DNA of 64,000 bases from Chloroflexota bacterium (GTDB taxonomy: Bacteria; Chloroflexota; UBA6077; FW602-bin22): contig SCUE01000032.1 in NCBI GenBank assembly GCA_004297775.1, forward strand, positions 62,001 through 126,000, read 5' to 3'. Numbering within the stretch: the stretch's first letter is position 1; each line of letters begins with the position of its first letter. Below the pieces are notes generated by a model that worked only from the letters and a program-made list of their open reading frames with translations, made no database searches and was not told where the DNA came from. The position numbers were made by a program, and so were the translations under genes. Positions 60,347 to 64,000 of this stretch are shown one piece after another.

Positions 60347-61789
60347 CTACTCGCGATGCCACTGCCCGGTCGCGGGATCGAGCGCAAAGTGACCGGTCAC
60401 CGTTGATACGCGCTTCACTCTCTGGGGCCGATTCAGCGCAAGAATCGACACGCCGTCAAGCCCGTCCGGGATTGGCAAGCCGAGGAGGTCCAGGACCGTC
60501 GGCGCAAAGTCGACGCTCTGGTAATCGATCGGCTGGGCGCCGCCGCGGACCCCCGGCGCGAGCACGAACACGGGCACGCGAGGCGTGTCATCGCGAAGCG
60601 GCGTCAGATTGGCCGGGTCTTCTGGCATCGGGTAGCGAGGACCATGGTCGCCCGTGACGACGAGATGAGTCTGGTTCGTCAATCCGAGCTCGTCCAGCGT
60701 CGCGAGGACCTGCCCGAGCATGGTGTCGGCAAAGCGAACCTGTTCCCGATAGCGATAGTACGCGGACGCGTCGTCGAAGCCGCGATCCGAGAATCCGGTC
60801 GTTCCCTGTGTACTCAGGCGCCCGTCAACGTCGAGAACGAATGGAAAGTGCGGCAGCAGCACGTGCATCCAGTAAACGACCGGCGAGGCACCGAACGCGC
60901 GCAGGTCAGAGCGAAGCATCGCCAGCATCTCGCGGTCGTAGAGACCGATCGTCGGCGGAAACGCTTCTCCGATCATCCCGACGCGATCGCCGAGCGGAAT
61001 CAGGCGGGCGACAATCGCACTGATGGGGAAGTTGACGGCCAGGAAGGGCATATCACGACAGAGCGCCGCCCCCGGGTGTCGGCACCCTTTCAGGTACTCC
61101 TCGTAAATTGCCACGCGCGCGCTCGGCGCAACCCAGGCGAAGAGATTGCTCGTTTCACCGACGAGGAACTCCCCACAATGCGACGCGTCGTCGCCCTCAC
61201 TCGGAACGAACTTCCCACGAAACATTGAACTCATTGCCGAGCAACTCACCGTGTAATTTGTCGTCCCGTTCGTGACGTACATTCCGTCGCGAGCCAGGCG
61301 GGCGAAGCTCGGGAAGAGGGCCGAGTCGATCTGATCGTCCAGCGAAACGGCCTTCTTGCCGAGTTCGTCGAACACGATCAAGATCGTCGGCCCTCCGGGC
61401 ACCGCAACCTCGGATGGCACGACTCGCGGCGACGCGACGACCGGCACATGGAGCGCAACGACCCAGTAGACCGTTCCAATGACAGCGATCGCCCCGAGGT
61501 CGGCGCATACGGTCCGAATCCAGACGCGCGATCGCGCGTACGTGATCGCGGCGAGGACGAGCCCGCCCGTCAGGCCGAGAACGAATGGACTCGACCATTT
61601 TCCAGTCGCGAATTTCAAGGCATTCGCGATGGTCAAAAGGGCGACGACAACCCAGAACGCGTCGCTCGCGCGAGGATGACGCGCACGTCCGATCGCGAAC
61701 GAGTCGAACGCCACCAGCGCAATCGCGGCCAGGTACTGGCTCACGAGCACGAATGTGACGACCGAGGCAAGTCCGGGCGTCACTGGCAC
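60347..61789 (-). CDS. membrane sulfatase/phosphoethanolamine-transferase-like hydrolase
   Basis: A 480-residue protein with about four membrane helices (residues 5-130) and an external alkaline-phosphatase-fold domain (PF00884). Metal-site and nucleophile segments are IVFDELGKKAV, TTNYTVSCSAMSSMFRGKF (nucleophile Thr/Ser region as in LTA synthase) and VVTGDHGPRY. The GTG at 61789 is the first standard start, but the frame continues 50 codons further upstream through another hydrophobic helix with no ATG, GTG or TTG. It may transfer or remove phosphate groups on surface polymers. Confidence 0.85.
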   Translation of the reverse strand: MPVTPGLASVVTFVLVSQYLAAIALVAFDSFAIGRARHPRASDAFWVVVALLTIANALKFATGKWSSPFVLGLTGGLVLAAITYARSRVWIRTVCADLGAIAVIGTVYWVVALHVPVVASPRVVPSEVAVPGGPTILIVFDELGKKAVSLDDQIDSALFPSFARLARDGMYVTNGTTNYTVSCSAMSSMFRGKFVPSEGDDASHCGEFLVGETSNLFAWVAPSARVAIYEEYLKGCRHPGAALCRDMPFLAVNFPISAIVARLIPLGDRVGMIGEAFPPTIGLYDREMLAMLRSDLRAFGASPVVYWMHVLLPHFPFVLDVDGRLSTQGTTGFSDRGFDDASAYYRYREQVRFADTMLGQVLATLDELGLTNQTHLVVTGDHGPRYPMPEDPANLTPLRDDTPRVPVFVLAPGVRGGAQPIDYQSVDFAPTVLDLLGLPIPDGLDGVSILALNRPQRVKRVSTVTGHFALDPATGQWHRE

Positions 61790-61883
61790 GCGCTCGACGA
61801 CCGGCGCGGTCAGGAAGAGAGAACTGGCGCAGAAGGCAATTCCCCACCGCTTCCAGTCGGCACGCGCCGACGCGGCCAGGGAT

Positions 61884-63248
61884 CTAATCCGATTCGACGA
61901 AATAGAGCACTCTCCCCGAGCCCGGGAGCACGGATGTCGTCACGACGCGGAAGTGTGTACGAATCGCGGCCTCGAAGGCAGCCTGGCCGTACGGGTGAAT
62001 GCCCTCCGGCGATCGCCATTGGACGAGCTTGCGAAACATCGGATCGTCCGTCGGCACGAACTCGACGATGCCCCGGCGGCCGATCGTGGACAGGAACCGG
62101 GCCCACTCGTCGAGCGGCACGTGGCCGGACACGCAGACGTGATGCGTCAGCGCCAGCGCCAGAAAGAAGTCGCGGCGTCCGCGCGCGAAGAAGGCCGTTC
62201 GTTCGGTTCCGAACCAACCCTGCGCCGGCGACGGGTTCAGAACGTCCACGACCAGCGGCAGGATGTCGCTGGCCGTCGAACGATGCGCGACGTACATCGC
62301 GTCGATGCAAGATTCGTCCGAGTCGATCGCGACGACGTGGGACGCGCTCTCGCCGGCTATCTGGGCGAACCGCCCGGTGTTGCTGCCAAGGTCCCACACG
62401 AACTCGGGGTGCGCCCGCGTCACGATCGATCGAACCACCTCGCTCTTCGCCTGGACGTACTCCGTTGAGTGAACGCCGTCGTTCGTGTAGGTCGACCAGT
62501 TCGAGGTCCCGCTGGGACGCGACAGACCGACCACCGTGCCACGCAGGCGCTCGAATTGGCGCCGCATCGCCGTCTTTGGAACCGTCATCGTTCGCGAATC
62601 GGTCGCATTCCCGACCGCCGATGAATGTCGGTTCAGGAACGCCTGCAGTGTGACGTGCGTCAGTGCGGGCGGCAGCCACCGCCGATGCATCGGCAGGAGT
62701 CGGGCGAGCGTCGCCGGTGGAATGCCATCGAGACTCGCGCGCAGAAACGGCTGAAACGGCACCGAGAGGATCGAAGAGAGGAGAAGCGGGTTCAGAAACA
62801 GTTGGCAGAACTGGCTGTAGGCCGCCCAGGGCTGGCCCGGCACGTATCGCGCGATCGATCCGAGATCGATGAATAGCGGCCGACATTGCCGAAATTGAAC
62901 GTTGTAGGGGCTGGCATCTTTCAGTATGAGGTCGGCGTCGAGCAATTCGATCTGAAGATCGAGGTGAACGAGCGCGGCGTCCCGCAGCATCTCGAACGAC
63001 CACTCGTACGGGTATGAGATGAATGGGATCGTCTCGACGCGCAGCACGGTCGCGTCCGAGGACGCAATCGGCTCGAACCCGATGAGCCGCCCGCGCGCGA
63101 CCAGCCGATCCAGAAGGGCGCGAACGGCCGGATCGGAGAGCACTTCACCGGTGAGACCGGTGGCGACGCGCAGAAATGTATCTTCGGCAATCGCAACGTA
63201 GCATTCGGGATCGCGGAACGACCCCGCCATCCGCTCGGGAAGGTGCAC
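61884..63248 (-). CDS. class I SAM-dependent methyltransferase (NoeA-like)
   Basis: A 454-residue protein. The N-terminal 220 residues include ADLILKDASPYNVQFRQCRP and PLFIDLGSIARY, resembling the kinase-like front part of nodulation-protein-NoeA-type methyltransferases. The C-terminal half has the SAM motif FVWDLGSNTGRFAQIAGES and VVAIDSDESCIDAMY. The next gene, the sulfatase-like protein, lies directly downstream and its hydrophobic frame overlaps this stop. A 53-residue membrane ORF precedes it by 12 bases. The three probably act together in surface polymer modification. Confidence 0.8.
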   Translation of the reverse strand: MHLPERMAGSFRDPECYVAIAEDTFLRVATGLTGEVLSDPAVRALLDRLVARGRLIGFEPIASSDATVLRVETIPFISYPYEWSFEMLRDAALVHLDLQIELLDADLILKDASPYNVQFRQCRPLFIDLGSIARYVPGQPWAAYSQFCQLFLNPLLLSSILSVPFQPFLRASLDGIPPATLARLLPMHRRWLPPALTHVTLQAFLNRHSSAVGNATDSRTMTVPKTAMRRQFERLRGTVVGLSRPSGTSNWSTYTNDGVHSTEYVQAKSEVVRSIVTRAHPEFVWDLGSNTGRFAQIAGESASHVVAIDSDESCIDAMYVAHRSTASDILPLVVDVLNPSPAQGWFGTERTAFFARGRRDFFLALALTHHVCVSGHVPLDEWARFLSTIGRRGIVEFVPTDDPMFRKLVQWRSPEGIHPYGQAAFEAAIRTHFRVVTTSVLPGSGRVLYFVESD

Positions 63249-63260
63249 GTCCCGGAATGC

Positions 63261-63422
63261 TTAGGCTGGTGGCTCACGCCGGCGAGAGAATCGCGCGCGA
63301 ATGACGCGCCAGATCACCGACAGGAGCGACCCGCCCAGGATCAGTTGCAGGAGCAAGCCGCCGGCCGTCGGGTCGACATAGAACCGTGGCAGAACAATCA
63401 ACAACGCCCAGACCGCCATCAT
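63261..63422 (-). CDS. small membrane protein upstream of the methyltransferase
   Basis: A 53-residue protein with one or two hydrophobic segments (MMAVWALLIVLPRFYVDP; GGLLLQLILGGSLLSVIWRV) and a basic C-terminus. Similar small proteins with a Y-(V/I)-D-P-(T/G)-x-G-x-L-(L/I)-Q-L motif are often encoded beside sulfatase-like and methyltransferase genes of surface glycan loci. The frame is open to 63494, so the start is uncertain; ATG 63422 fits the family length. Confidence 0.6.
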   Translation of the reverse strand: MMAVWALLIVLPRFYVDPTAGGLLLQLILGGSLLSVIWRVIRARFSRRREPPA

Positions 63423-63618
63423 AGTGCGCGCCAAAGAACCCTCCGCCGCCGCCGTGGCCAACCGGGCGCGCTGGCTTCCGCGGGAACGATACACGTGATG
63501 CTAACGCTGGCGAGTGTACCAGGACACACTGTAGCGTGCTCTGCCATAGCGCACCCCGCTGGAGCACCGAAATCGGCGGCTGTGTAACGCGGCGGGCACT
63601 CTGTCAGTATTGAGACAC

Positions 63619-64000
63619 ATGGAAGAGGCCCGGCGAGAGATTCCGTTCTTCCGGCCGTCGATCGGTCCGGCCGAGATCGCCGAAGTGGTCGATTCCCTGT
63701 CCTCCGGTTGGCTGACGACTGGCCCAAAGACGAAGCAATTCGAAGCCGAGTTTTCGCGGTACGTCGGCGCCGGTCACGCGATCGCGCTCAGTTCCGGTAC
63801 CGCCGGCATCGCCATCGCGCTGGATGCGCTCGGAGTCGGACCGGGCGACGAGGTGATTCTGCCGTCGCTGACCTTCGTCGCCTGCGCCAACGAGGTCGTC
63901 CATCGTGGCGCGCGGCCGGTGCTCGTCGAGGTGAACGACGACTTCAACATCGATCCGAACGCGGTCGAAACCGCGATCACACGGCGCACGCGCGCGCTGA
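63619..64000 (+). CDS. DegT/DnrJ/EryC1/StrS sugar aminotransferase (N-terminal part, runs off the window)
   Basis: The first 127 residues of a PLP-dependent sugar aminotransferase. The opening IPFFRPSIGPAEIAEVVDSL, SGWLTTGPKTKQFEAEF, ALSSGTAGIAIALDALGVGPGDEVILPSLTF and the Asp-rich VEVNDDFNIDP are standard for the family. The catalytic Lys lies outside the window, so aminotransferase activity cannot be confirmed. It starts a plus-strand unit divergent from the methyltransferase operon. Confidence 0.9.
   Translation, partial: MEEARREIPFFRPSIGPAEIAEVVDSLSSGWLTTGPKTKQFEAEFSRYVGAGHAIALSSGTAGIAIALDALGVGPGDEVILPSLTFVACANEVVHRGARPVLVEVNDDFNIDPNAVETAITRRTRAL

Overview
The window is about 64% G+C and is densely coded, with many GTG starts and 1-8 base overlaps between neighbouring genes. 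Long Thr/Pro/Ala-rich secreted linkers, Tat-type lipoproteins for sugar uptake, VWA proteins fused to a solute-binding domain, and the absence of recognisable outer-membrane machinery suggest a Chloroflexota (green non-sulfur) bacterium. This is an inference; there is no rRNA or core marker gene in the window to confirm it.

Region 1 (1-8.3 kb) is a catabolic patch: two Gfo/Idh/MocA oxidoreductases, two SDRs, a cyclase-family hydrolase, a xylose-isomerase-like TIM barrel, an aldo/keto reductase, galE and an FKBP isomerase. It also holds a 52-bp tandem repeat array. Region 2 (2.1-2.8 and 8.3-13 kb) is a graveyard of toxin-antitoxin modules: one PIN toxin with no start codon and a lost Asp, one VapC split by a 126-bp MITE-like element, one intact VapBC, and one Panacea-domain pair. 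They are mixed with duplicated fragments of the neighbouring AKR and SDR genes. Region 3 (13-22.8 kb) carries an SDR, a ThuA-like protein, a TPP-riboswitch-controlled thiamin-precursor salvage operon (thiY-like, tenA), an S9 peptidase, a complete sugar ABC importer without its ATPase, and a beta-carbonic anhydrase.

Region 4 (22.9-34 kb) is a surface-polysaccharide locus. A DegT-fold enzyme with His in place of the PLP lysine (the signature of ColD-type 3-dehydratases) is followed by a GDP-fucose-synthase-like reductase and a Wzm/Wzt exporter. A GT10 fucosyltransferase-like enzyme, a FkbM methyltransferase and three more glycosyltransferases follow. A tungstate-binding lipoprotein and a ModE-like regulator sit in the middle. 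Region 5 (34-45.2 kb) has an AKR, an Ala/Pro lipoprotein, a GT9 with a broken histidine phosphatase, tRNA-Lys(CTT), a DUF2723 membrane protein and a 1582-residue secreted IPT/TIG protein.

Region 6 (45.3-53.3 kb) is the most unusual part. It is a minus-strand gene run containing a duplicated two-gene module, each copy made of a membrane-anchored SBP-VWA fusion plus a membrane/helical protein. One helical partner carries an added sigma-region-4-like HTH, and the VWA of that copy has lost its MIDAS residues. Upstream in the same run are a zinc-finger membrane protein, a 60-residue ORF and a lipoprotein built from 11-residue repeats. Region 7 (53.6-64 kb) has an SNase-like lipoprotein, two subtilases, a BadF-type kinase, a CDP-alcohol phosphotransferase, an alkaline-phosphatase-fold membrane protein with a methyltransferase partner, and the start of a normal sugar aminotransferase.
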